Shown piece after piece: positions 1 through 8,947 of a DNA stretch of 64,000 nucleotides. Every line of letters begins with the position of its first letter. The stretch's first letter is position 1. The translations under genes and the position numbers were made by a program. The notes under the pieces were generated by a model that was not told the DNA's origin, did no database searches, and saw nothing but the letters and a program-made list of their open reading frames with translations. Source of the DNA: Bifidobacterium sp. B4142 (GTDB lineage Bacteria > Actinomycetota > Actinomycetes > Actinomycetales > Bifidobacteriaceae); the NCBI RefSeq assembly GCF_026537325.1, contig NZ_JAFNMJ010000005.1, positions 62,001 through 126,000 on the forward strand. The letters are read 5' to 3'.

Positions 1-660
1 GATAGATCCGCCGACCAGGGTAGCCAAGGCCGACATAGCCAGATTGACCGTCACCACTTCGGTATCCACCCGCCGTAGCAGCACCTCGATGCCGAAGAAG
101 GCCCCGGTCAGAGGCGCAATGTAAATGCCGGCGAACCCTGCACCTGCCGCCGAAGCCACAAGCAGCGGACCGTCCTGATCACGCAGCCCCAGCCGTCGTC
201 CCAGCCTGGTCCAGAGACCGCCCAGAAGAGCCCCGGCCTCGCGAGGGGCCACCTCCCTGCCTATGGAGCCGCCAGCAGCCACAAAGAAGATCTGGGTAAG
301 CACATGAACCACGGTCCGGCCCGGAGGCATGGATGCACCCTTGACGGCCTGATCGACCGAGGGAACCAGCCTGGTCCTCGTCCGCAGCCAGGCCCAGACC
401 AGACCGGCCACCAGCCCGGCCAAGGTCACCGAGGCCAGCCTTCTGATCGGCGGAACCACCTCAGCCGTGGGAGCCCCTGGGGTCTCAGCGAAACCCAGCA
501 GGCCGACCTGAGTCAACTCAAAGAACCTTGCCAGCAGGCCGGAGGAAAGTCCGACCAATAGACCTAGGCAGAGCACCGAGACCGCCAGACCCCAGCTACG
601 GGGAAGCCGGAATCCGCGTTCGGGACCTGGAGCCTGGTCAGGCTTTCGTTGGATATGCAC
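1..660 (-). CDS. ClC-family chloride channel/antiporter, 5' part (runs off the window)
   Basis: The reverse strand from a GTG at 660 reads 220 residues without a stop to the window edge, so the C-terminal half is missing. Residues about 20-40 and 75-95 are hydrophobic. The stretch GSIGREVAPREAG matches the ClC filter region, where GREGP is the usual form; the Glu of GRE is the gating glutamate in the family. A second ClC-like segment, GFAGIYIAPLTGAFFGIEV, follows. The family moves chloride, or chloride against protons, across the membrane. An in-frame TAG lies four codons upstream of the GTG, so the start is confined, although the GGAG beside it is closer than usual. It follows the S9 peptidase by 57 bases and may be cotranscribed with it. 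The V-A instead of G-P in the filter marks a divergent subgroup; the ion is not predictable. Confidence 0.85.
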   Translation of the reverse strand, partial: MHIQRKPDQAPGPERGFRLPRSWGLAVSVLCLGLLVGLSSGLLARFFELTQVGLLGFAETPGAPTAEVVPPIRRLASVTLAGLVAGLVWAWLRTRTRLVPSVDQAVKGASMPPGRTVVHVLTQIFFVAAGGSIGREVAPREAGALLGGLWTRLGRRLGLRDQDGPLLVASAAGAGFAGIYIAPLTGAFFGIEVLLRRVDTEVVTVNLAMSALATLVGGSI

Positions 661-717
661 AACTCCAATCTAGCGGGAGCAACCGCCAGCAGAGCGTTAG
701 CCCAAGCAGTCTTTCCG

Positions 718-3147
718 TCAGTCCGTCTTGTTCATGAGGGCCTCCCGTAGGAAGTCCCGCTGCACAATAAGCAGGTTTTCGGCCACAGTCTCGTCGTTGG
801 TCATGTGGGTGATGCCGGTCAGCGGCAGGACCGTATGAGGGCGACCGGCCGCCATGAGAGCGCTGGAGAGCCTCAGGGTGTTGGCCACGGAGACGTTGTC
901 ATCCGCGAACCCGTGTATCAGCATCAGCGGGCGGCGCAGCGAAGGCGCATCGTCGATAATGCCGTTGCGGCGGTAAACGGCCGGGTCCATCCCCAGATAG
1001 CGCTCGGTGTAATGGGTGTCGTAAAGAGTCCAGTCCGTGGGCGGGGCACCTGCACAGGCTGCATGGATCCGGTCGGGAGCCCGCAGAACCGATAGGGCCG
1101 ACAGGAAGCCGCCATAGGACCAGCCGATCATAGCCACATGCCCCAGGTCGGCCTCGGGAGCGAAATCAGGCAGAGCCTCCAAAGCCTCAAGCTGGTCATC
1201 CAAAGTCACCTGGGCCATATCCTCGAAGATGGCCCGATCCCAGGCAGGCCCACGACCCGGCGTACCCCGGCCATCGACGGTCAGGACCAGGAAGCCCTGA
1301 TCCGCCCACCACTGGGACTCCCAGTAGTAGGACTGGTTGAAGACCACCTGCTGGGCGCCCGGACCGCCGTAAGGCTTGAGCAGGACGGGCAGGCTGTCGG
1401 CGCTGGCGTAGGGGCTGGATTCAGACGGCCTGACGATGGCTGCGAACAGCTCGCGCTGGCCCATGCGTACGAAGTCCACGTTGGGGATGAATCCGGGATC
1501 ACTGCTGACATCGGCCAGGACGGCGCACATGGCCCCCTGGCTATTGATATGGCCGGCATCCATGGCCCGGCGGTCAGGACGATCATGGTGCTCCTGCCGA
1601 CCGCCAACCCGGCCTGAGGCGGTGGATCCACCAGCGGATCTTACGCTGCCGTCAGAGCGGGCTTTGCTCACCAGGCCCAGCCCTTCGGCCCCCAGGCGGT
1701 CCAGATCTCCATCAGCACCCAGATAGCAGTGGCGCACCTGCCCATGCGCCGAGGCCATAGTCCGGCCGCTGACCACGATGCCATGACCGGCCCGAGAGGC
1801 GGACCATACTCCGGGCAGCCGGTTGAGCACATGGATCGAACCGTCATAGCTCAGGCGCATCAAGTCGAAGCTGCGGGGATCAGTGGAAACCACCGCCAAC
1901 ACATCGCGATCCTCCACAGACAGCACCCGCCGAATCTGGCAGCCAGCCGGGGAGAATACCCTTCCATCCAAGCGCAGCCTCGTGGTGTCGGCTTCTACGT
2001 CAATGAAGGCGTCCACCAGCCCGCCCTGGGGCCGATAGGCCGGCAACCCGGGCACCAGGTCGATCCACTGGTCATTGCCATGCTCCTGCATCACCCTGGT
2101 AGCCACCTTGGGCGCTGCATCGGAATCAAGAAAGGTCATGTCCTGTCCCCGATCCAAACCCTGGCGATCATCCGGCACCTGTACCTCCAGGATCCTGTCC
2201 TCGGTCTGCCGACGGTTCTGAACCAGCAACAGCGGCCGATGCCCTTCTTGCCAACGGACCACAGCCAGGTATTCAAAGGCCTGATGATCCCAGTCCACCT
2301 CGCCCACCCAGGGATGGGCATCGTCCTGACCCAGGAGGACCAGGCTCAGCCCGACACGGGCATTGGACGTCAGAGCCTGGGGATACCGCCGGGCGCGCGG
2401 CCCGACCTGGGGATTGGCCGGATCGCTGATGTACCAGATCGGCTCGTCGGAGGAATCCGTGTGCTCGACCAGCAAGGCTCGGGAGTCCGGCGACCACCAG
2501 AACCCCTGATAGCGATCCATCTCCTCGCCAGCCACGAACTCGGCCAGCCCCAACAGCATCCGGTCATCGGTGCCGGGACGCAAGGCCAGGACAGCCCGTT
2601 CACGGTCCTGTCCGGCATCCTGACCGATGGCGACCACCATCAGCTGGTCACCAGTCGTATAGGCCACCATGGTGCCGTCCGGGCTGATGACTGGATTGAG
2701 CACAGCCAAATCGCTGTGTTCCAAGCTCAGGGCCCGCGTGGAGGCAGTGAGACCATCTGGGGCGATCAACGAGAGCCAGAGTCGGTCACCAAGGGCAAAG
2801 ACCACCCGATCCCCGGCAGCATCCACGCTGTAGTCGACAATGCCCTCGCCGCCTTCTCGCGAACGCTCCCTCCGAGCCAGCTCGGCAGCCGGCACATGTT
2901 CCATGTCTGCATCCTCCAGCAGAGCCCTGGGGTCGGCCAGGAGCACCTCATGATGACGGCCCTCCTGATCAAAGACAGACAGCCAGAGCCCGGTCACCAG
3001 ATCCTCAGGTCCGTCCGAGCGCAGAAAGACGGCACGTGAGCCATCCCCCACCGCCGAGACCGACCGTGGCGCGCCCAAGGTGAACCGCAGGGTCCGGGCC
3101 TTGACCCGCGGATATGCCTCCATTGCCCGATCCACCTCTTCGGTCAT
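718..3147 (-). CDS. S9 family (dipeptidyl-peptidase IV type) serine peptidase
   Basis: An 809-residue protein with an N-terminal beta-propeller-like DPPIV region (to about residue 490) and a C-terminal alpha/beta hydrolase. The catalytic triad is visible: Ser677 in GWSYGGF, Asp749 in HGFADDNV and His781 in GITHMTND. Ser-to-Asp and Asp-to-His spacings (72 and 32) fit the S9 family, as does DGRGTPGRG ahead of the nucleophile. The family removes dipeptides or short peptides from N-termini; no signal peptide is visible, so it is probably cytoplasmic and helps use imported peptides. Residues about 495-537 form a Gly/Ser/Arg/His-rich insert between propeller and hydrolase that looks like a flexible loop. 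The ATG at 3147 was chosen because GAGGAG lies about 7 bases upstream; a longer reading to 3222 has no such support. Confidence 0.93.
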   Translation of the reverse strand: MTEEVDRAMEAYPRVKARTLRFTLGAPRSVSAVGDGSRAVFLRSDGPEDLVTGLWLSVFDQEGRHHEVLLADPRALLEDADMEHVPAAELARRERSREGGEGIVDYSVDAAGDRVVFALGDRLWLSLIAPDGLTASTRALSLEHSDLAVLNPVISPDGTMVAYTTGDQLMVVAIGQDAGQDRERAVLALRPGTDDRMLLGLAEFVAGEEMDRYQGFWWSPDSRALLVEHTDSSDEPIWYISDPANPQVGPRARRYPQALTSNARVGLSLVLLGQDDAHPWVGEVDWDHQAFEYLAVVRWQEGHRPLLLVQNRRQTEDRILEVQVPDDRQGLDRGQDMTFLDSDAAPKVATRVMQEHGNDQWIDLVPGLPAYRPQGGLVDAFIDVEADTTRLRLDGRVFSPAGCQIRRVLSVEDRDVLAVVSTDPRSFDLMRLSYDGSIHVLNRLPGVWSASRAGHGIVVSGRTMASAHGQVRHCYLGADGDLDRLGAEGLGLVSKARSDGSVRSAGGSTASGRVGGRQEHHDRPDRRAMDAGHINSQGAMCAVLADVSSDPGFIPNVDFVRMGQRELFAAIVRPSESSPYASADSLPVLLKPYGGPGAQQVVFNQSYYWESQWWADQGFLVLTVDGRGTPGRGPAWDRAIFEDMAQVTLDDQLEALEALPDFAPEADLGHVAMIGWSYGGFLSALSVLRAPDRIHAACAGAPPTDWTLYDTHYTERYLGMDPAVYRRNGIIDDAPSLRRPLMLIHGFADDNVSVANTLRLSSALMAAGRPHTVLPLTGITHMTNDETVAENLLIVQRDFLREALMNKTD

Positions 3148-3353
3148 GCTCGCTCCTCGAATATCTCTGACATGATCACCATGATCCTGCGTCTGCCACG
3201 ATGATAAGCGCCTAGGTGCCAAAGGGGAATTCGATCAGCCCCAACCGCAATGCGCCACCTTGGACAGCAGCAGACGTCAATCGTTCTACATGGGAAATTT
3301 GTATCACGGATAAGGCGTACCGCCGGACTACGACCAGCCGATGGCCACTCCCT

Positions 3354-3379
3354 GCGATAAAATAATATCGCTTTATCGC
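3354..3379. promoter_or_regulatory. Inverted repeat upstream of the InlB-type secreted protein gene
   Basis: The arms GCGATAAA and TTTATCGC are separated by 10 AT-rich bases, in the gene-free stretch 3148-3486 between two divergent genes. It could be an operator for either. Nothing else recognisable is seen in this gap, and the small reverse ORF across it resembles no protein I know. Confidence 0.3.
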
Positions 3380-3486
3380 CAATGACTGGCCGATAGTCCC
3401 TGCTTCCCAGGGGATAGGGGTGTCAAGGTAGGACACCATGACTGCACATGGGGAGCAATCCACAATAGAGAAAATAGAGGTAACCA

Positions 3487-4374
3487 ATGAACATGATGGT
3501 TCGTTTTAAACGCGCATGCGCGGTGCTCGCTGCCGGTGCCACCCTGGCCGGCGGCCTGGCATTGCTGCCTACCGTGGCCCAGGCTGTGGAGGGCAACAAG
3601 GGGGGCCGAGGCCAAGTCCGCCCCCTACCAGATCACCTTCGTCGGCGATCCAGAGGACGCAGGAGGCGCTCACGGGATTCATGTAGAGACCAACGATCAG
3701 GGCATACTGGATAAAAGCAAGATCCCCACTAACATACCAGTACCTGATTCCATGCAGGCTTCGCAGTCGTCCGACAAGCCTTGGACTGTCGTCGGCTGGA
3801 CCTATTCGGTGATGGGTCCTGACACAGTCGACTTCACGAAGCCCTTTACGGCGGACACCACTGTCTTCGCAAAATGGGACCAAGCCAATGCAATCACTTT
3901 CATCGCTCAGGACCCGACCAACCTCGACCACGAACCTGCTACGCAGACGCTGTACACTGGCGAGGGCCACAAGCTGGCGGTACAGCCGGGTGCCCCGGCC
4001 AACTACCCCGGCTACACTTTCGAGGGATGGTTCAGCGCTGACAGCAACGCAGCGTTCAATCCCGAAGCCGTCTTCTCTGAAGATGCCACTTTCGTAGCCA
4101 AGTACACCCTGCTCAGCCTGCTGAGACCAACCCGGCTGGCAGCTCCAAGGAACCTGCCAAGGCCGGCGACAAGACCGCCGACAAAGCAACCGACAAGACC
4201 GCCGACAAAGCAACCGGCAAGGCCGCCGCCAAGGATCCGGCTGTCAAGGCTGCCAAGACCAACAACGCTCTGGCCAAGACCAGCGCTGATGCTGTGGCCC
4301 CTCTGGCCATTGCCGCTGGCCTCTGCCTGAGCGCCGGCATCACCCTGGGTCTGCGCCGCAAGCTGTCTCTGTGA
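3487..4374 (+). pseudogene. Secreted InlB B-repeat surface protein, interrupted by two compensating frameshifts
   Basis: The reading starts at the ATG at 3487 with a clear signal peptide (basic start, hydrophobic core, cleavage near AQA). At the six-G run 3600-3605 it must lose one base to continue in the frame carrying two InlB/Flg_new-like modules (for example YPGYTFEGWFSADSNAAF). Near 4109, in ACCCT, it must gain one base to return to the first frame, which then carries a Lys/Ala/Asp/Thr-rich spacer (ADKTADKATDKTADK), a hydrophobic segment and an RRK tail ending at TGA 4372-4374. LAKTSADA before the hydrophobic segment resembles a degenerate LPKTGA sorting signal. Repaired, the protein would have about 295 residues and be a small cell-surface protein. 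As written, translation stops at 3714. The shifts may be sequencing errors in homopolymers, a true pseudogene, or slippage-based switching. Confidence 0.75.
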
Positions 4375-4414
4375 GTCGACAGGCTTCGGCCTGACCCATG
4401 ACGATCGAAGGTCA

Positions 4415-4446
4415 AAGGCCCCTGGCCCATTGTGGCCACGGGCCTT
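4415..4446 (+). terminator. Hairpin after the InlB-type gene
   Basis: AAGGCCC pairs with GGGCCTT, with a further TGGCC/GGCCA pairing inside. There is no clear T run. It separates the surface protein from the FHA operon. Confidence 0.5.
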
Positions 4447-4571
4447 ATCCATGCCTGGCAATCGCGTTCGTTCGAACCTGTTCATTGAAGAAATTGCAAG
4501 CATCCGACCGCCCATTACCCCCTTTCAGCAGTGTCACGTACTATGAAAGGGTTATATGGAAAGGGATGACT

Positions 4572-5276
4572 ATGAGCGTTCTCGATCGTTTCGAGAAGAG
4601 CGTGGAAGGCGCCGTTAACGGTGTCTTTTCGAAGTTCGGCTCCAAGGACCTACAGCCCGTCGACCTGTCGAGCGCCCTCGAGCGTGAGATAGACTCACAG
4701 GCCATGCCCGTCGGTCGCGACCGCACTGTGGCGCCCAACGAGTATCGGTTCAGACTATCCACCCCAGACTTCGACCGCATTGAGCAGTGGGGTTCGGAGG
4801 CTTTGGCCAACGAGTTGGCAGACAACCTGACCAAGTATGCCGAAAGCCAGCACTATGCCTTCGTCGGTCCGGTTGTAGTCATCTTCGAGGAGGACCTCAA
4901 CCTGAACAAGGGCGACTTCCACCTATCTGCCGAGTCAGTCCAGGGCAACGCGGCACCCGTCACCACCCCCGAAGAGTCCAAGGATTGCCCGGTTCTGGAG
5001 ATCAACGGCCGCCAGTACCTGCTGACTGCCCCCGTCACTACCATCGGCCGTGGATCCTCCTGTGATATCGTCATCGACGACGCAGGCATTTCGCGCCGAC
5101 ACCTGCAGATCGAGATCACCGACAAGGGCGTGGTAGCCCGTGATCTGGGGTCCACCAACGGCACCTATGTGGAGGGACATCAGGTTCCCGCAGCCACCCT
5201 GCTGGACGGCAATACCATCACCATCGGCCGTACCCGCATCCTCTACTGGGCATCGTCGCAGGAACAGGATTCGTAA
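4572..5276 (+). CDS. fhaA: FhaA: DUF3662 and FHA-domain protein
   Basis: A 234-residue protein whose first 110 residues match DUF3662 (start SVLDRFEKSVEGAVNGVF), followed by a linker and an FHA domain at about 145-225 with GRGSSCDIVIDD, SRRHLQIE and GSTNGTYVEG, the residues that bind phosphothreonine. In actinobacteria FhaA is a substrate of the PknA/PknB kinases and links phosphorylation to peptidoglycan synthesis and export of lipid II. It opens the plus-strand block that ends with pknB. I chose the ATG at 4572 because AAGGG lies about 6 bases upstream; an ATG two codons earlier is also possible but abuts the ribosome site. Confidence 0.93.
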   Translation: MSVLDRFEKSVEGAVNGVFSKFGSKDLQPVDLSSALEREIDSQAMPVGRDRTVAPNEYRFRLSTPDFDRIEQWGSEALANELADNLTKYAESQHYAFVGPVVVIFEEDLNLNKGDFHLSAESVQGNAAPVTTPEESKDCPVLEINGRQYLLTAPVTTIGRGSSCDIVIDDAGISRRHLQIEITDKGVVARDLGSTNGTYVEGHQVPAATLLDGNTITIGRTRILYWASSQEQDS

Positions 5277-5309
5277 GTCGCCCAGGCCTTGAAGTAAGGT
5301 CGAATCATT

Positions 5310-5828
5310 ATGCTGACTGAACTGACATTCGCCATCCTCAAATACGGGTTCCTGGCTCTGCTATGGGTATTCGTCTGGCTGGCCATCCGTTCACTCCGCA
5401 AAGACATCGAAACTTTCAGCCCCAAAACTTCGCACTCCCGTAAACGCAGCGAACGCGCAGCCCAGCGCAAGCTGCCGGCAAGCGCCAGATCCGTGCCTAT
5501 CGCCCCGGTCAGCAAGACAGAGCCCGCAAGGGACGAGCCCTCCCTGCTCGTGGTCATCGACGGACCCCTGGCCGGCTCCTCCACGCCACTGTCAGGACGG
5601 CCCATCACCCTGGGCCGTTCCTCCTCGAACACCTTGGTGCTGGACGACGAATTTGTCTCTGGTCATCACGCGCGGGTCTACCAGGATCCCGCATCGGGCC
5701 GATGGGCCATCGAAGATCTGGGATCCACCAATGGCACCGTCGTCTCGGGTCAGAAAATCACGGCGCCGACAATCCTACCGGCGGAGGTTCCCGTGCGCAT
5801 CGGAGCCACCACCTTCGAATTGAGGTAG
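5310..5828 (+). CDS. fhaB: FhaB: membrane-anchored FHA-domain protein
   Basis: A 172-residue protein with one N-terminal membrane helix (about residues 5-27), a basic linker and a C-terminal FHA domain (about 85-172) carrying GRSSSNTLVLDD, SGHHARVY and DLGSTNGTVV. FhaB (FipA in mycobacteria) binds phosphorylated partners of the kinase pair and takes part in septal wall synthesis. It lies 33 bases after fhaA and 6 bases before the phosphatase gene, the standard actinobacterial order. Confidence 0.92.
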   Translation: MLTELTFAILKYGFLALLWVFVWLAIRSLRKDIETFSPKTSHSRKRSERAAQRKLPASARSVPIAPVSKTEPARDEPSLLVVIDGPLAGSSTPLSGRPITLGRSSSNTLVLDDEFVSGHHARVYQDPASGRWAIEDLGSTNGTVVSGQKITAPTILPAEVPVRIGATTFELR

Positions 5829-5834
5829 CCGCCC

Positions 5835-7403
5835 ATGACCAGGAACGAAGCGAGCCAAAAGCTGTTCCTCTACTCCACGGCGGTTTCCGACGTAGGGTAC
5901 GTGCGCAGCAACAACCAGGATTCAGCGTTCGCCGGCGAACGCCTGGTGGCCATGTGCGACGGCATGGGCGGCCACGCAGGGGGGGACACGGCATCAACCA
6001 TAGCCATCCGATCCCTGGCCCACATCGAACGCGACGACCGGAAGCAGGACGTGCAGTCCCTGGCCCGGATGATGGAGACCTCGGTCATCGCGGCTCATGA
6101 CGCCATCGTGGGCAAGGCCAAGCGCGAACACCGCCTGTCAGGAATGGGCACAACGGTCACGGCCCTGGCTCTGGCCGACGACTCCTGGGTGCTGGCCCAT
6201 ATCGGGGACTCCCGGGGTTACCTCCTGCGGGAGGGCAAGCTGATCCGGATGACCCAGGACCACTCCTACGTGCAGCATCTGATCGACACCGGCCGCATCT
6301 CCCCGGCTGAGGCCCGCAACCACCCTCAGCGCAACGTGGTCATGCGGGTCCTGGGTGACTTCGACATCGACCCTCGCCCGGACATCTCCATCTCCAAGGC
6401 CCTGCCTGCAGACCGCTGGATGATCTGCTCGGACGGTCTCTGCGGCGTTTTGGAGGACTCGACCATCGCCGAGGTGCTGTCCTCCGTCTCGGACCAAGCG
6501 GAGTGCGCCCAGCAGCTGGTCACCTTCGCCCTGAAGGCCGGCAGCACCGACAACGTGACCGTGGTCATCGCCGATGCCACTCTGGCCCTGGATGCCGATG
6601 CCTTCGACCTGCCCCATCAGACCCCTCTGGTCGGCGGCGCAGCCAGCTCCAACCTGGAGGCCCTGGCTGACATTCTGGATGAGCCCGTAGCGGCCGCACC
6701 GCACCTGCGTGACGAGTCCCGGGAATCGCCCGCCAAGCGGGCCGCCGATCTGGCCCAGGACCGGGATGCCGCCAAGCAGGAGGGCGAGGAGGACGATGGC
6801 CGCACCGCCCAGCCCTCGGCTGCCCGCGAGGAGAGCGGCGAACGGCATGTGCCCGACACCAGCGAGATCCCCGTCGTCCACAAGAAGGACGGTTCGGACT
6901 CAGCCGACCCCTACGACCCAGATGTGGCCAACGCCATCCACAAGGAGCATCTGGAGCAGCGCAAGCGCCAGCGTTCGCGGCATCGGCGGATTCGGCTGAT
7001 CCTGGCCGGCATCATCACCCTGGTAATCCTGGCACTGGCCGGAGGCACGGCGGCTGCCTACCGTTGGAGCCAGGAACAGTATTACCTGGGCGCGGACCAG
7101 GGCCGCGTAGTCATCTACCAGGGCGTGCCTACCAAGGCCTTCGCCCTCTCGCTGTCCCACCCGGTGCAGACCACGGACATCGCCGTCAAGGGGCTTCCCC
7201 AATCCTGGCGCGACCAATTGGAAGAGGGCATCACCGTCTCCAGCATGGATGATGCCCAAGAGCACGCCCGTCTTATCCGCAAGGAGGCCGGCGACCTCAA
7301 GCGCGAGCGCGCAAAGGAGGGCAAGGACGAGTCCGACCAGACAGCGGCTTCCCCGTCAACCTCGCCCTCACCGTCGGAAACTGACCAGAGCAGGCGGCAG
7401 TAG
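5835..7403 (+). CDS. pstP: PP2C-type Ser/Thr protein phosphatase (PstP-like)
   Basis: A 522-residue protein. Residues about 12-250 are a PP2C phosphatase with metal-binding motifs CDGMGGHAGGD, HIGDSRGYL, CSDGL and STDNVTVV. A charged, probably disordered juxtamembrane region (about 280-385) leads to one membrane helix (about 393-415) and an extracytoplasmic tail ending in a Ser/Pro/Thr-rich segment. The enzyme reverses PknA/PknB phosphorylation at the inner face of the membrane. It lies between fhaB and the SEDS gene, 2 bases before the latter, so translation of the block is probably coupled. Confidence 0.93.
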   Translation: MTRNEASQKLFLYSTAVSDVGYVRSNNQDSAFAGERLVAMCDGMGGHAGGDTASTIAIRSLAHIERDDRKQDVQSLARMMETSVIAAHDAIVGKAKREHRLSGMGTTVTALALADDSWVLAHIGDSRGYLLREGKLIRMTQDHSYVQHLIDTGRISPAEARNHPQRNVVMRVLGDFDIDPRPDISISKALPADRWMICSDGLCGVLEDSTIAEVLSSVSDQAECAQQLVTFALKAGSTDNVTVVIADATLALDADAFDLPHQTPLVGGAASSNLEALADILDEPVAAAPHLRDESRESPAKRAADLAQDRDAAKQEGEEDDGRTAQPSAAREESGERHVPDTSEIPVVHKKDGSDSADPYDPDVANAIHKEHLEQRKRQRSRHRRIRLILAGIITLVILALAGGTAAAYRWSQEQYYLGADQGRVVIYQGVPTKAFALSLSHPVQTTDIAVKGLPQSWRDQLEEGITVSSMDDAQEHARLIRKEAGDLKRERAKEGKDESDQTAASPSTSPSPSETDQSRRQ

Positions 7404-7405
7404 TC

Positions 7406-8947
7406 ATGATCACCACCCGTCTGCGCCGCATAGGCCTTCTGCTCTTCTCCCTGCTTGTGGGGTTCATCGGTTTCTTCCAGATGTTCGCCCGGGCTGCGGG
7501 CCGCTTCCCAGGGGACTACGCCGCCCTGCTGGCAGTCACTGCCGCCCTCTTCATCGCCCTCTGGGTCCTGTTGGAGATTTTCCAGCCTTACGGCAGCCAG
7601 GCCATCCTGCCCAGCATCGTCATCCTGAGCTCCCTAGGCATCACTTTGATCATCCGCATGGATCTGCGCAACGCCCGGATCGGTCAGCCCACACGAGTGG
7701 GCTTCACCCAGCTTATCTGGCTGTGTCTGGCTCTGGTCCTGTGCGGGCTGCTGGTGGTGCTGCTTCGGGACTACAGACTGCTGCGACGCTTCTCCTATGT
7801 GAGCATGGTGGTGGGCCTGGTCCTGCTCCTGTCGCCCATGCTGCCCGGCATCGGCCGCGAAATCGGCGGCGCCCGCATCTGGATCGGCGTAGGGTCGCAC
7901 ACCCTGCAACCCGGCGAATTCGCCAAGCTCTTCCTGGCCTTCTTCTTTGCTGCCTATCTGTTCGACCACCGAGACCAGCTGGCTGTGGGCGGCAAGAAGG
8001 TCCTGGGCATGCGGATGCCCCGAATCAAGGACCTGGGCCCCATCATCATCGTCTGGCTTATTTCGCTGGCCGTCCTGGTCATCCAGCATGATCTGGGCAC
8101 CTCGCTGATGTACTTCGCCATGTTCGTCTCCATGCTCTACGTGGCCACGGGCCGCACCAGCTGGATCGCCATCGGCGCCGTCTTCTTCGTCATCGGGGCG
8201 GTGGCCGCCTCCATGGTCTTCGCCCACGTAGGCGCCCGCGTGGATGCCTGGCTGCACCCCTTCAGCGATGCTGAGTTCGGCAAGACCTTCGGCGGGTCAG
8301 GCCAACTGGTACGCGGCATTTTCGGCCTGGCTGCCGGCGGGCTGACCGGCACCGGCCTGGGCCAGGGACGCCCTTGGATCACCCCTCTGGCCAACTCCGA
8401 CTTCATCTTTACGTCAGTGGGCGAAGAGCTGGGGCTGAGCGGCCTGCTGGTGGTTCTGGCCCTCTACCTGGTTATCGTGGCTTCAGGCATGATCACGGCC
8501 ATGAAGATCAAGGACGGCTTCGGCAAGCTCCTAGCCTCCGGTCTGGTCTTCACCATGGCCTTCCAGGTCTTCACCGTGGTGGGCGGCATCACCCTGGTCA
8601 TCCCCCTGACCGGCCTGACCATGCCCTATATGGCGGCGGGCGGCTCCAGTCTGGTGGCCAACTGCATCCTGGCCGTCCTGCTGATCATCATTTCCAACGC
8701 GGCCAACAAGCCTGCGCCGGAGGTCAGCTCGGACACCTTCAAGTACGAGGCCCTGGCCGTCCTGCGCCAGCAGGAGACCAGCAAGCGCAGCGGACAGGAC
8801 GACTCGGACTCTGATTCTGACTCCGACGACCAAGAAGTCCATGGTCGTCATGCCGAACCGGGCGAGCCGACTGATCGGGATGAGGAGACCGACCTGCCAG
8901 CCACCGGCCGCATCCCAGTCCGCCAGGTGCGAGGAGGCGGACAGTGA
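7406..8947 (+). CDS. rodA: SEDS family peptidoglycan polymerase (RodA/FtsW)
   Basis: A 513-residue membrane protein with about ten to twelve hydrophobic helices. The SEDS signature is visible in GGARIWIGVGSHTLQPGEFAKL-like sequence (residues about 155-175), where conserved Gly/Pro/Glu residues cluster, and in ANSDFIFTSVGEELGL near residue 330. SEDS proteins polymerise lipid II glycan strands with a partner class B PBP, here encoded directly downstream with a GTGA overlap. Its position between pstP and pbpA identifies it as the RodA-type copy rather than the division FtsW of the mur cluster. The tail (about 455-513) is acidic, with an alternating Asp/Ser run, and is probably cytoplasmic. Confidence 0.92.
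   Translation: MITTRLRRIGLLLFSLLVGFIGFFQMFARAAGRFPGDYAALLAVTAALFIALWVLLEIFQPYGSQAILPSIVILSSLGITLIIRMDLRNARIGQPTRVGFTQLIWLCLALVLCGLLVVLLRDYRLLRRFSYVSMVVGLVLLLSPMLPGIGREIGGARIWIGVGSHTLQPGEFAKLFLAFFFAAYLFDHRDQLAVGGKKVLGMRMPRIKDLGPIIIVWLISLAVLVIQHDLGTSLMYFAMFVSMLYVATGRTSWIAIGAVFFVIGAVAASMVFAHVGARVDAWLHPFSDAEFGKTFGGSGQLVRGIFGLAAGGLTGTGLGQGRPWITPLANSDFIFTSVGEELGLSGLLVVLALYLVIVASGMITAMKIKDGFGKLLASGLVFTMAFQVFTVVGGITLVIPLTGLTMPYMAAGGSSLVANCILAVLLIIISNAANKPAPEVSSDTFKYEALAVLRQQETSKRSGQDDSDSDSDSDDQEVHGRHAEPGEPTDRDEETDLPATGRIPVRQVRGGGQ

Noticed and set aside
1729-3039. 436-codon plus-strand frame opposite the S9 peptidase
   Set aside because: It is antisense to a gene with an intact catalytic triad, and its sequence is His/Gln/Gly/Pro-rich without any known motif.
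3212-3487. 91-codon minus-strand frame in the gap before the InlB-type gene
   Set aside because: No plausible ribosome site and no recognisable domain; it overlaps the start region of the S9 gene.
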